Shown here: one piece after another, positions 46,390 through 54,465 of the stretch
Layout of the letters: the number at the start of each line of letters is the position of its first letter
Numbering within the stretch: position 1 is the first letter of the stretch
Assembly (NCBI RefSeq): GCF_004354045.1
Contig: NZ_SMRT01000007.1
Location: 124,001 to 188,000 of the forward strand
DNA from: Paenibacillus piri
GTDB lineage: Bacteria; Bacillota; Bacilli; Paenibacillales; NBRC-103111
Reading direction: 5' to 3'
DNA length: 64,000 nucleotides
Made by a program: the position numbers and the translations under genes
The notes under the pieces: generated by a model
The model's database searches: none
Told to the model about the DNA's origin: nothing
Seen by the model: only the letters and a program-made list of their open reading frames with translations

Positions 46390-46812
46390 CTATCCCTCGT
46401 GATTTATTATTTCCGAGATGGCCCCATGAATTTCAACCGTATCCGGCGTACACAGAAAAATGTTGGGGCCGATTTTGGAAATGGAGCCGTTGAGCGCATA
46501 CACGGTACCGCTTAAAAAGTCAACGATCCTGGTTGCCTGATCCGAACGGACCAAATGCAGATTCACGACAACCGGTCTGCGCGAACGCAGATGGTCGGCA
46601 ATTTCCTGCGTATCCTCGTAAGACTTCGGCTCATTCAGCACCACCCTCACATTTTTTTGCGAATGGATGCTTACGATGTTTCCCTTGTTTTTACGCAGCT
46701 CGGCCGGATTGGTTTCATGCTCCTCCGATTGGTCCACGACCCGTTCACGCTCAATCACTTCTTCTTCCTCTTGGATACCTATGAAATTCATGAACTTATT
46801 CATCATTCCCAT
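46390..46812 (-). CDS. sepF: Cell division protein SepF
   Basis: Membrane-anchored FtsZ-bundling protein. 140 residues. N-terminal amphipathic helix MGMMNKFMNFIGIQEEEEV binds membrane; an acidic linker follows; the SepF core (from about 55) reads VRVVLNEPKSYEDTQEIADH, RPVVVNLHLV, and RIVDFLSGTVYALNGSISKI, IFLCTPDTVEIHG. ATG after AAGGAGGAG. Directly before this ribosome site is a solo hairpin related to the family-2 repeats. Confidence 0.95.
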   Translation of the reverse strand: MGMMNKFMNFIGIQEEEEVIERERVVDQSEEHETNPAELRKNKGNIVSIHSQKNVRVVLNEPKSYEDTQEIADHLRSRRPVVVNLHLVRSDQATRIVDFLSGTVYALNGSISKIGPNIFLCTPDTVEIHGAISEIINHEG

Positions 46813-46828
46813 GTAATCTCCTCCTTAA

Positions 46829-46860
46829 ATTTCGCTTCAGCGAAACCGGTATCGTAGCGT
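46829..46860. repeat. Solo hairpin unit (family 2 relative) upstream of sepF
   Basis: TTTCGC (46830-46835) / GCGAAA (46840-46845), loop TTCA, followed by CCGGTATCGTAGCG. The most diverged unit at 57.1 kb has the matching GCGAAACCGGAATC. Located 2-3 bp before the sepF ribosome site, as the arrays are before lspA and divIB. Confidence 0.5.
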
Positions 46861-47555
46861 TACTCTTTGCCGACTAAAATGGATCCCAATCGTACCCAGG
46901 TCGCTCCCTCTTCAATCGCCACTTCGAAATCGTTGGACATGCCCATCGACAAATGCGGTATCTCGTATCCCAGGAGCGGATTGCGGTTCAGCTCGTCCCG
47001 AAGCTGGCGAAGCCCGCGGAACACCGGCCTTGTCGATTCCGGTTCGGCCTCGTATGGCGCCATCGTCATTAATCCGACGATCCGGAGATGACTGAACGTC
47101 CGAAGTGTTTCCATAAAAGCGGGCACCTCTTCCGGCCGCATGCCGTATTTGCTCTCCTCGCCCGAAATGTTGACCTGTACGAAGCATTCGGCTTGAATAT
47201 TCAGAGCAGCTGCTTTTTTCTCAATTTCTGCAGCCAGCGAAAGCCGGTCCAGGGAATGGATATAGGCGAATTTCCCGATAACGTCCTTAACCTTATTCGT
47301 CTGTAAATGACCGATAAAATGCCAAGTGCCCCGATCCTTGAACGCTTCCCATTTCGCCTGGGCATCCTGCCAGCGATTTTCGCCGATATGGCGCAGCCCT
47401 TGCTGCAGCACCTGTCCTGTCGTTTCCAACGACACATATTTGGTGACCGCAATGACCTGTACTTCACTGCGGCTGCGGCCGGCCCGAACACACGCCTCCG
47501 ATACTTTGTCCTCAACATGCTGTATATTATGCGTTAGCAGCAAAATGCCCGTCAC
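46860..47555 (-). CDS. ylmE: YggS-family pyridoxal-phosphate homeostasis protein
   Basis: 231 residues, alanine-racemase-like TIM barrel that carries PLP without known catalysis. The PLP Lys is in [20 protein letters not shown]; other signatures are [36 protein letters not shown], and the C-terminal [20 protein letters not shown]. Start: GTG at 47555 overlaps AGAGGTGA; a TTG four codons later gives a better spacing. Fourth gene of the ylm cluster in reverse order. Confidence 0.93.
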   Translation of the reverse strand: MTGILLLTHNIQHVEDKVSEACVRAGRSRSEVQVIAVTKYVSLETTGQVLQQGLRHIGENRWQDAQAKWEAFKDRGTWHFIGHLQTNKVKDVIGKFAYIHSLDRLSLAAEIEKKAAALNIQAECFVQVNISGEESKYGMRPEEVPAFMETLRTFSHLRIVGLMTMAPYEAEPESTRPVFRGLRQLRDELNRNPLLGYEIPHLSMGMSNDFEVAIEEGATWVRLGSILVGKE

Positions 47556-47557
47556 CT

Positions 47558-48445
47558 CTATTCATACAACCCGATCCAAGCAGCCATTCTGCCGGTCCTT
47601 CCGCCTTCCTTGCGATGCGAGAAAAACAGGTCGGTACGACAGCTGGTGCATAAACTACTTATTTCGATATGTGCTTGCATAATTCCTGCTTTTATCATAA
47701 TTTGTCGGTTTAAATGTTGCAAGCTTAACTTAAATTTGCCGTTGCCTATGTCCGTGTAAACCGAGCCGCCGCCGTTTGCCGAATTCGAGGACCGATCCGC
47801 CCCCAACTCATTCAGCACCTCGCGGACTTTGGAAATTACTTTCTCATCGACCTCGTAACAGCATCCTTGAATCGACGGTCCGATGGCCGCGAGCAGCTGC
47901 TCCGGCCGCGAGCCGAATTGCCGCCGCATCGTTTCAATCGTCTCCCTGGCAATCTGAAGCACCGTCCCTCTCCAGCCGGCATGAGCCAAGCCGACCGCTC
48001 TGTGAGCCGGATCATAGAAAAACAGCGGCACACAATCGGCAAACAGTGCATGAATAAATATTCCCATCTTGTTCGTTACGAATGCATCCTTCGCCTGAAT
48101 TGCGCTTTCCCGCGAATAAATGCCGGCGCCTACATGCGCCTCCGTAACGACCTCTACCTCTTTGCCGTGCACCTGCTCCGCATACGTGCAGTCGCGCAGC
48201 TGCGTATGGAGCGCATGAGCCAACAGCTCCCGGTTGCCGATCACATGACCCGGAATGTCCTGCACGTGCAGGCCGCAGTTCAAGCTGCCGAACGGCTGTC
48301 CGCTTATCCCTCCGTGGCGCGACGTGAAGCCGGCCGTTATACCGGAATCTTTCTCCATCCATCCCTTTATGAAAAACAGTCCGCAGCCGTTGCGCTCTTC
48401 CTGCCATACAAACGGTTCCACATGTGTTCGCTCCCCTCTAAGCAT
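47558..48445 (-). CDS. ylmD: YfiH/LACC1-family multicopper-like oxidase / purine nucleoside phosphorylase
   Basis: 295 residues. Family features are TSRHGGISGQPFGSLNCGLH, the zinc-binding TYAEQVHGKEVEVV, FADCVPLFFYDPAHRAVGLA with HAGWRGTVLQIARETIE, and GPSIQGCCYEVDE. Established for the family: purine nucleoside phosphorylase/adenosine deaminase activities; historically annotated as laccase or PgeF polyphenol oxidase. It overlaps none of its neighbours but ends 3 bp before ylmE, so co-transcription is clear. ATG after AGGAGCGGG. Confidence 0.9.
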   Translation of the reverse strand: MLRGERTHVEPFVWQEERNGCGLFFIKGWMEKDSGITAGFTSRHGGISGQPFGSLNCGLHVQDIPGHVIGNRELLAHALHTQLRDCTYAEQVHGKEVEVVTEAHVGAGIYSRESAIQAKDAFVTNKMGIFIHALFADCVPLFFYDPAHRAVGLAHAGWRGTVLQIARETIETMRRQFGSRPEQLLAAIGPSIQGCCYEVDEKVISKVREVLNELGADRSSNSANGGGSVYTDIGNGKFKLSLQHLNRQIMIKAGIMQAHIEISSLCTSCRTDLFFSHRKEGGRTGRMAAWIGLYE

Positions 48446-48572
48446 TACCCGCTCCTACTCGTTCTCTATCAGTATACACGATACAACGGCAAACAGCACA
48501 CAACGATGCAAAGACCGCTATAGGCGGCCTGCCATCGTCTGTGCGCTGTAGCCCCGGCTTTCGTTAAACGGA

Positions 48573-48872
48573 TTAACCGCGAAACTGTCGATTGTACTCG
48601 CTTGACGGGTCGATTTCCTCCTGCTGGCGGAAACTGCGGACATCGTCAATTTTGACCAGCACAACGTCCATCCCGATTTTTACGATATTCCGCCAAGGAA
48701 TAACCACATCCGTCGAGCCGCCGAACATCCCGAAAAAACGGCTGCCGTTCGGGACGACAATCGATTCAATCCGGCCGTTCCGAAGATCCAGCTCCAGATC
48801 GCTCACTTGACCGAGCTTTTTTCCATCCACGATATTGATTACGTCCTTGGTTTGAAAATCCGATATTTTCAC
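48573..48872 (-). CDS. ylmC: PRC-barrel sporulation protein, YlmC/YmxH family
   Basis: 99 residues from GTG (VKISDFQTKDVINIVDGKKL). A PRC-barrel: LGQVSDLELDLRNGRIESIV, then FGMFGGSTDVVIPWRNIVKI and VVLVKIDD. The C-terminal 20 residues (FRQQEEIDPSSEYNRQ) are an extension beyond B. subtilis YlmC (81 aa). The ribosome site GTGGTGG is weak, but no better start exists and the frame upstream is not family-like. Located between sigG and ylmD, as in B. subtilis. Confidence 0.87.
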   Translation of the reverse strand: MKISDFQTKDVINIVDGKKLGQVSDLELDLRNGRIESIVVPNGSRFFGMFGGSTDVVIPWRNIVKIGMDVVLVKIDDVRSFRQQEEIDPSSEYNRQFRG

Positions 48873-49014
48873 GTTGCAACCACCACGTATTCCCGTTTGG
48901 ATTGTGATCCGAACTGCTACTATTATATGTATGTGCGACTTGGGCAAAATGTCCCTACGCATGAAAAAAAGACCTATCGCTTCAAGCAGCGGAATGGTCT
49001 TGTATGTCGGGTCG

Positions 49015-49797
49015 TCAGTTTTTGACATGCTTTTGCATTTGCGAGATGGCCGATTTTTCCAGCCGCGACACCTGCGCTTGCGATATGCCGATTTCGTCCG
49101 CGACTTCCATCTGGGTTTTGCCGTCAAAAAAGCGCATCGATAAAATCATTTTCTCCCGGTCGTTCAGCTTGCGCATCGCCTCGCGAAGAGCTATTCCTTC
49201 GATCCAGGAAATGTCCTTGTTGCGGTCATCGCTGATTTGATCCATCACATAAATCGGATCTCCACCATCATGATAGATCGGTTCGAACAACGAAACCGGG
49301 TCCTGAATGGCATCCAAAGCAAATACGACATCTTCTTTCGGCACATTGAGCGCTTCGGAAATTTCATAAATCGTCGGCTCGCGCGAATTTTGATTGGTCA
49401 AGCTGTCGCGAACCTGCAGCGCCTTATAGGCAATGTCCCTCAGTGAGCGGGATACCCGAATCGGATTATTGTCCCGCAAATAGCGGCGGATTTCGCCGAT
49501 GATCATAGGTACGGCATACGTGGAGAACTTCACATTTTGGCTTAAATCAAAATTATCTATCGCCTTCATCAGTCCAATACATCCTACCTGAAACAGGTCG
49601 TCCACAAACTCGCCTCGGTTGTTAAAGCGTTGAATGACGCTCAGAACCAGCCTCAGGTTGCCATTTACCAATTTCTCTCTTGCCGACCGCTCATTGTTGG
49701 TTTGCAGCTGAACGAATAATTCACGCATTTCCGCGTTGGTCAGAACAGGAAGCTTTGAAGTATCCACACCACAAATCTCGACTTTGTTTCGGGTCAC
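49015..49797 (-). CDS. sigG: RNA polymerase sporulation sigma factor SigG
   Basis: Late forespore sigma factor. 260 residues, the same as B. subtilis SigG, from GTG (VTRNKVEICGVDTSKLPVL) with GGGAGGT 8 bases upstream. Region 2: NGNLRLVLSVIQRFNNRGEF, VDDLFQVGCIGLMKAIDNFD, FSTYAVPMIIGEIRRYLRDN. Region 3: VSRSLRDIAYKALQVRDSL. Region 4: LNDREKMILSMRFFDGKTQM and EIGISQAQVSRLEKSAI. A possible sigma-F/G promoter (GTATC, 18 bases, CATAAAA) can be read about 25 bp upstream, but its fit is weak. Confidence 0.97.
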   Translation of the reverse strand: MTRNKVEICGVDTSKLPVLTNAEMRELFVQLQTNNERSAREKLVNGNLRLVLSVIQRFNNRGEFVDDLFQVGCIGLMKAIDNFDLSQNVKFSTYAVPMIIGEIRRYLRDNNPIRVSRSLRDIAYKALQVRDSLTNQNSREPTIYEISEALNVPKEDVVFALDAIQDPVSLFEPIYHDGGDPIYVMDQISDDRNKDISWIEGIALREAMRKLNDREKMILSMRFFDGKTQMEVADEIGISQAQVSRLEKSAISQMQKHVKN

Positions 49798-49969
49798 TGT
49801 GATTACCTCCCAAAGAGAAACATTACTGTTAATTATCTCCTTGGAACTCATTTTTATGCGCATGGCTGCGGCCCCAGATACCGGTTTGGAGATGCCAAAT
49901 ATCGCTCAAAGTCAATCGGAGCAAGCGCGGATTCGCTTACAATTTGATTCGAAAATTGTTTTTTCCAGT

Positions 49970-50692
49970 TTAAACCATTTTGTTGAATTCCTTGCGAAGT
50001 CTTTTAATAATGCGCTTTTCCAGTCTGGAGATATAGGATTGGGAAATGCCCAGCATATCGGCTACGTCCTTCTGCGTCTTCTCTTCCCCGTCCTGCAGCC
50101 CAAACCTGAGCTCCATGATCGTCCGCTCGCGTTCGGACAGCTTATCCAACGCTTTATGCAGCAGCTTCCGGTCGACCTGCTCCTCGATGTTGCGGTATAT
50201 CGTATCGTTCTCCGTCCCCAGCACATCGGACAACAGCAGCTCGTTTCCGTCCCAGTCAATGTTCAACGGCTCATCAAACGAAACCTCCGTGCGAATCTTG
50301 CTGTTGCGGCGGAGATACATCAAAATTTCATTTTCGATGCAGCGCGACGCGTAGGTCGCCAGCTTGATTTTTTTCTCGGGATCGAAAGTGTTGACCGCTT
50401 TGATCAATCCGATCGCACCGATCGAAACAAGGTCCTCGATGTTAATTCCGGTATTTTCGAATTTACGCGCTATGTAAACAACCAACCGCAAATTTCTTTC
50501 AATGAGCATAGCCCGGATTGCGGCATCCCCTGACGGCAGCTTTTCCAGCAAATATTCTTCCTCTTCGCGGGAGAGCGGAGGCGGCAGCGCTTCACTTCCG
50601 CCGATATAGTAGATTTCCTCCCCCTTCAGTCCCAACAACAGCAAAAGACGGAAATAATAGATTTGCAGAATCAGCTTCCACTTCACGAGCAT
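49970..50692 (-). CDS. sigE: RNA polymerase sporulation sigma factor SigE (pro-form)
   Basis: Early mother-cell sigma factor made as an inactive precursor. 240 residues. The N-terminal pro-sequence [20 protein letters not shown] is the membrane-binding segment cleaved by SpoIIGA. Region 2: [60 protein letters not shown]. Region 4: [40 protein letters not shown]. It is 112 bp downstream of spoIIGA, more than usual, the gap containing a solo family-2 repeat unit. Confidence 0.97.
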   Translation of the reverse strand: MLVKWKLILQIYYFRLLLLLGLKGEEIYYIGGSEALPPPLSREEEEYLLEKLPSGDAAIRAMLIERNLRLVVYIARKFENTGINIEDLVSIGAIGLIKAVNTFDPEKKIKLATYASRCIENEILMYLRRNSKIRTEVSFDEPLNIDWDGNELLLSDVLGTENDTIYRNIEEQVDRKLLHKALDKLSERERTIMELRFGLQDGEEKTQKDVADMLGISQSYISRLEKRIIKRLRKEFNKMV

Positions 50693-50705
50693 AGTTGTGT
50701 TCCTC

Positions 50706-50748
50706 CTTAGAGTTTTACGCAGCTGCTGCTTACTCCGTAAGCATGAAC
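50706..50748. repeat. Solo family-2-like unit upstream of sigE
   Basis: AGTTTTACGCAGC...GCTGCTTACTCCGTAAGCATGAAC: the ACTCCGTAAGCAT tail matches ACTTCGTAAGCAT of the arrays at 39.9 and 56.9 kb, and the 5' end starts at AGAGTTTTACGC next to the sigE ribosome site. Hairpin arms are poorer than in the arrays. Confidence 0.45.
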
Positions 50749-50804
50749 TGCGGTTTGAATTCTCTTGCTGTTGTCATGGATGCCTGATCGCATGCAACGT
50801 TGTT

Positions 50805-51722
50805 CTACAGGTTCAGCAAGTTCGGGTGAATGATCGCCTGGTACGCATTGTCGCTGCTCAGCTTGCCGCCATCCAATCCGATCAGCACTTTCAAGGTCTC
50901 ATACTGCTTATCGCCCATTGTAATGACGACGCGATCCGGCTTGATCGCCAACATAAACTGTGTAGATCGGTTAACCCCCCGATACGGGACGAGCCTGAGA
51001 CGATCCTGCCATTCAAACTCCTCTGTCCCTATTGCCATTAGTATTTGTTCGACTTCCGAGCTTTCAATTTTCTGCTTCCAAGCGTCCGGAAACTTTCCGT
51101 TCCATTGCGACAATTCCATGACCATGACCGGCGTCTTCGTCAACGGGTCGTAAAGCTGGTTGCCGGTGTCGATCAGACCTGTGCAGCTTGAAGCAAACTC
51201 ATCGATATGTACATCCACCTTGGCCATGAATGAGGCCAGCTCCTCTTTCCGTTTGGCAGCCTGGTGAACGGTACGGTACAACCAGACAGCAGCCAGCAGC
51301 ATCGCCAGAAGAAACAGCAGGCCGAGCTGGAGCTTATGCTCCACGCCTCCGGACCGTGTAAATAATATGCCGTTCATCACATCGCTTGACGACATCCAAA
51401 AGTAATGGACCCCCAGCACCGTACCTGCCGCAGCAAAATTAACTACATAAAAGGCGCCGATATTTCTTAAAAAAAACGTGAGTCCGCCAAACCCGAACGC
51501 TGTTAGCAGCATGAGCAGCGAGAGGAGAAACTTTACAGCGAATGTAAACAAAAACGATAGCGGCGGAAAAAACATAAACACGACATAGCCACCGCCCAAG
51601 CATGCCGAAGCGGCAAGTCTCCACCAACGAAAGCTCAGCTTCCGGCTTTTGGCCGTTGTCCATAGCAGCGCCCCATCGATCAGCACATTGACGAGGAAAA
51701 TGATATCGATGTAAACAATCAT
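50805..51722 (-). CDS. spoIIGA: Sporulation sigma-E factor-processing peptidase SpoIIGA
   Basis: Membrane aspartic protease that activates pro-SigE after a signal from the forespore. 305 residues from MIVYIDIIFLVNVLIDGALL, with AGGAGG 10 bases upstream. Five transmembrane helices occupy residues 1-155; the cytoplasmic protease half contains the catalytic Asp in CTGLIDTGNQLYDPLTKTPV and the later SLVPY-like RLVPYRGVNRSTQFMLAIKP. Precedes sigE. Confidence 0.94.
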   Translation of the reverse strand: MIVYIDIIFLVNVLIDGALLWTTAKSRKLSFRWWRLAASACLGGGYVVFMFFPPLSFLFTFAVKFLLSLLMLLTAFGFGGLTFFLRNIGAFYVVNFAAAGTVLGVHYFWMSSSDVMNGILFTRSGGVEHKLQLGLLFLLAMLLAAVWLYRTVHQAAKRKEELASFMAKVDVHIDEFASSCTGLIDTGNQLYDPLTKTPVMVMELSQWNGKFPDAWKQKIESSEVEQILMAIGTEEFEWQDRLRLVPYRGVNRSTQFMLAIKPDRVVITMGDKQYETLKVLIGLDGGKLSSDNAYQAIIHPNLLNL

Positions 51723-51809
51723 TTCCCTATTACCTCCTAAGAGTTTCGCATCGTGCAGACATGGCTTCACATGCCTCTCGGGACTGCTGGGTTAAACGCG
51801 AATGAGACA

Positions 51810-51842
51810 AGTATATAGTAATCATATTCCAAAGTCTGTCTA
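51810..51842 (-). promoter_or_regulatory. Candidate spoIIG promoter with long spacer
   Basis: Reverse strand TAGACA (51837-51842) and TATACT (51810-51815) are 21 bases apart. Established: the B. subtilis spoIIG promoter is a Spo0A-activated sigma-A promoter with an unusual 22-bp spacer. A TGTCGAG (51870-51876, forward), close to the Spo0A box TGTCGAA, lies upstream. Confidence 0.4.
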
Positions 51843-51916
51843 AACTTGCCGATTGGATGTAACTATTTTTGTCGAGGGAAGGCGTGTGTGTGGAGGCGGT
51901 CTATGGGCAGGCGGTC

Positions 51917-51970
51917 GGGCGATTGTATGCGGGCGATTGTATGCGGGTGATTGTGTGGGTACGATTGTGT
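51917..51970. repeat. Short imperfect tandem repeat
   Basis: GGGCGATTGTATGC occurs twice in perfect succession (51917-51930, 51931-51944), followed by GGGTGATTGTGT and GGGTACGATTGTGT. It lies on the left flank of repeat copy B. Confidence 0.7.
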
Positions 51971-51996
51971 GGGTGCACGGTCGCCTGCGGGATGAA

Positions 51997-52090
51997 GTGT
52001 GCCTGCGGTCTCTGTTGAAGCGGTGTTCCTTGATTGAACATGGCGGAGGGAACACCGCTTCAAAGGAGACACGTAAACTCTCCGGCACAC
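51997..52090. repeat. Structured repeat family 1, copy B
   Basis: Nested stems: GTGTGCC (51997-52003) / GGCACAC (52084-52090); GTCTC (52008-52012) / GAGAC (52066-52070); a TG/AG internal loop; TTGAAGCGGTGTTCC (52015-52029) / GGAACACCGCTTCAA (52049-52063); and the conserved CGTAAACTCTCC between the right arms. A weaker pairing of GGGATG with CATTCC extends it outward. Together with copy C it sits in a duplicated block (about 51.89-52.13 and 52.24-52.44 kb). Confidence 0.8.
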
Positions 52091-52305
52091 CCCATTCCCT
52101 CCGTCGACCGCCTCCACTCACACGGGTGAGGGAGGTAGAAAACATTTGGATCGTCGAGGCTTGATCCCTCAATGAACAAGCCTCAACAACCAACTCCATC
52201 GGCCCCCCTCCCTGAAGTAATAATGGGATAAAATGCTGGAAGCGATCTATGGGCAGGCGAGTAGCGGATAGCGTAGAGCGGGTTTGCTGCCGCCTGCGGG
52301 ATGAA

Positions 52306-52399
52306 GTGTGCCTGCGGTCTCTGTTGAAGCGGTGTTCCTTGATTGAACATGGCGGAGGGAACACTGCTTCAAAGGAGACACGTAAACTCTCCGGCACAC
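52306..52399. repeat. Structured repeat family 1, copy C
   Basis: Nearly identical to copy B: GTGTGCC (52306-52312) / GGCACAC (52393-52399), GTCTC/GAGAC, and TTGAAGCGGTGTTCC (52324-52338) / GGAACACTGCTTCAA (52358-52372). Its one arm change (C to T) turns a G-C pair into a G-U pair, keeping the stem. The 700 bp from 51771 to 52472 hold no gene apart from these elements. Confidence 0.8.
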
Positions 52400-52472
52400 C
52401 CCATTCCACTCCGTCGACCGCCTCCACTCACACGGATGAGAAAAGAGCGGGATCATCGGGGCTCGATTAATA

Positions 52473-53177
52473 TTATTTCCTCAAAACAAAATGAATTGCC
52501 TCATCCATTCCTAAACTAACTGGATAGTCGGTTTGAAATCCAAGCGGACTATCGATAATGTAGGTGAAGCTCGTTATGTTGTCCATTGCGCCTTTCAATT
52601 CAAAAACAATGTTACCTTGTTTCTTTTGTTTACCGGAAAATTGTCCGTCTACCTGATCGGAAAGAAAAGATGAACCCGTTGGTATGTGCTCCCTCGTATT
52701 CAAAACGATCTGTCCATGAATTAAGTTCCAAATAACCTCATCACCAGATGTGTTTTCTATTTCCACAGTTAAAATCAGAGCTTTCAATGCCTCCTTATTC
52801 TTGCCGTATATGAAGTTCGGTGATAATGTAATCTTCGATATTTTGATAATCATCGGACCGCTGTTAATCTGTACATCCACTGGAAAATAACTTCCTCCAT
52901 CATCAGTTTGAATACCTTCACTTACATGAATCTTGTTAGAAATGGAATTGCTTACGTTGATTGTACGGGCAGCTTCATTCCAATTCACTTGTGCACCCAA
53001 ATACTCCGATACTGCATGTAAAGGTATATAGCTTTTTCCATCAATGATCTCAATGGGGGTATTAACTTCTTTGTTATTTACAAGTAGCTTTATATCCGTT
53101 TCTGCATATACCCCTAAAACAAGCGATAAAGAAATAATTGCAGTTAGCAGAAAACCTATAGAGTATTTTTTGTCCAA
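52473..53177 (-). CDS. Secreted stalk-domain (copper amine oxidase N-terminal-like) protein
   Basis: 234 residues. N-terminal signal peptide MDKKYSIGFLLTAIISLSLV ending near VYAET. Residues about 28-75 form a copper-amine-oxidase-N-like stalk domain (KLLVNNKEVNTPIEIIDGKS, YIPLHAVSEYLGAQVNWNEA, RTINVSN), common as a surface-protein module in Paenibacillaceae. Residues 100-234 resemble an immunoglobulin-like DUF4352 fold (KALILTVEIENTSGDEVIWN). Start TTG after AAAGGAG. Function unknown. It interrupts the ftsZ-spoIIGA neighbourhood, is AT-richer than its neighbours, and is isolated by the ftsZ terminator and the repeat block, suggesting later insertion. Confidence 0.8.
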   Translation of the reverse strand: MDKKYSIGFLLTAIISLSLVLGVYAETDIKLLVNNKEVNTPIEIIDGKSYIPLHAVSEYLGAQVNWNEAARTINVSNSISNKIHVSEGIQTDDGGSYFPVDVQINSGPMIIKISKITLSPNFIYGKNKEALKALILTVEIENTSGDEVIWNLIHGQIVLNTREHIPTGSSFLSDQVDGQFSGKQKKQGNIVFELKGAMDNITSFTYIIDSPLGFQTDYPVSLGMDEAIHFVLRK

Positions 53178-53219
53178 ATGAATATGCTCCTTTCATAATA
53201 TCGTTCATACATTCTAATG

Positions 53220-53258
53220 AAAAATCCCCTTGCCGGCTTAAACCGGTAAGGGGATTTT
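53220..53258. terminator. ftsZ terminator (symmetrical)
   Basis: AAATCCCCTTGCCGG (53222-53236) / CCGGTAAGGGGATTT (53243-53257), 15 bp with one wobble and A/T-runs on both sides. It ends ftsAZ transcription 20 bp after the ftsZ stop. Confidence 0.9.
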
Positions 53259-53279
53259 GGAAACTCAACCTCATGAGCT

Positions 53280-54419
53280 TTACTTATCCATATTGTTCCT
53301 GCCGCGATTGCGGAGAAAAGTCGGAATATCCAGTTGATCGTTCGAGGATTGACCGCCGAACGGGCGTAAATTGTTAGCACGATCATTGTTTTCAGCCGTC
53401 TGCTGGTTCTGATTGGGCTGCGATTGATTGCCAATCGGCTTGCGCGCCGCAGGAGGAACGACAGCTTTATACTCAAAGCCCGTTGCAATAACGGTAACCA
53501 TAATTTCGTCCTTGTAGGATTCGTCAATTACCGCACCAAAAATCATATTTACTTCGAGATCCGAAGCCGAAGCCACGATGTCCGCCGCTTCATTGACCTC
53601 GTACAGAGACAAGTTCGCTCCTCCGGTAATGTTCATCAAAACGCCCCGCGCCCCGTCGATCGACGTTTCAAGCAGCGGGCTTTGAATAGCTTTTTTGGCG
53701 GCTTCTGCCGCACGGTTTTCGCCTGTCGCTATTCCGATCCCCATCAATGCCGAGCCGCGCTCGGTCATTATAGTTTTTACATCGGCAAAATCCAGGTTGA
53801 TTAAACCCGGAACGGCGATCAAATCGGAAATGCCTTGAACCCCTTGACGAAGAACGTTATCCGCTTCGCGGAAAGCTTCCAGCATCGGAGTTTTCTTATC
53901 GACGATTTCTAGCAAACGATCGTTAGGGATAACAATCAGCGTGTCAACCTTTTCCTTTAAGGCAGCGATTCCCTGTTCAGCCTGTGTCGCGCGCTTGCGG
54001 CCTTCAAACGTGAACGGACGCGTAACGACGCCGACGGTCAAGGCGCCGCATTCCTTGGCAATTTCGGCAATAACCGGCGCTGCACCCGTACCGGTACCTC
54101 CACCCATACCTGCAGTGACAAATACCATGTCCGCGCCTTTCAATGTATTGAGAATCAGCTCTCTTGATTCTTCAGCTGCTTTTTTTCCCACTTCCGGATT
54201 GGCACCGGCGCCTAGACCGCGAGTCAGCTTATCGCCGATTTGCAGCTTTTGTTCGGCTTTTGCGGAATGCAATGCTTGGGCGTCCGTATTCACGGTAATG
54301 AATTCTACGCCCTTCACTCCGTTCTCAATCATACGGTTTACCGCATTGCTGCCGCCTCCGCCACAGCCGATAACCTTTATTTTGGCTAAATGATCCATGT
54401 CCATATCAAATTCAAACAT
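53280..54419 (-). CDS. ftsZ: Cell division GTPase FtsZ
   Basis: Tubulin-like ring protein. 379 residues starting [20 protein letters not shown], aligning with the usual start; an ATG seven codons earlier has no ribosome site. Signatures: [12 protein letters not shown], the tubulin motif [31 protein letters not shown]7-loop [11 protein letters not shown], and the C-terminal conserved peptide [13 protein letters not shown], which binds FtsA and SepF. A Gln/Asn/Arg linker (335-365) precedes it. 46 bp after ftsA. Confidence 0.98.
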   Translation of the reverse strand: MFEFDMDMDHLAKIKVIGCGGGGSNAVNRMIENGVKGVEFITVNTDAQALHSAKAEQKLQIGDKLTRGLGAGANPEVGKKAAEESRELILNTLKGADMVFVTAGMGGGTGTGAAPVIAEIAKECGALTVGVVTRPFTFEGRKRATQAEQGIAALKEKVDTLIVIPNDRLLEIVDKKTPMLEAFREADNVLRQGVQGISDLIAVPGLINLDFADVKTIMTERGSALMGIGIATGENRAAEAAKKAIQSPLLETSIDGARGVLMNITGGANLSLYEVNEAADIVASASDLEVNMIFGAVIDESYKDEIMVTVIATGFEYKAVVPPAARKPIGNQSQPNQNQQTAENNDRANNLRPFGGQSSNDQLDIPTFLRNRGRNNMDK

Positions 54420-54465
54420 AGCCTTATTCTTCCCCCTCATTAAGCTTCACGCCTTAGGTGTACCC

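Noticed and set aside
51840..52456. Overlapping reverse-strand frames of 69-195 codons giving peptides with repeated RVYVSPLK or FEAVFPPPCSIKEHR words
   Set aside because: They are translations of the duplicated hairpin repeats; the similarity comes from the DNA repeat, arms are complementary, and no ribosome sites or domain features are present.
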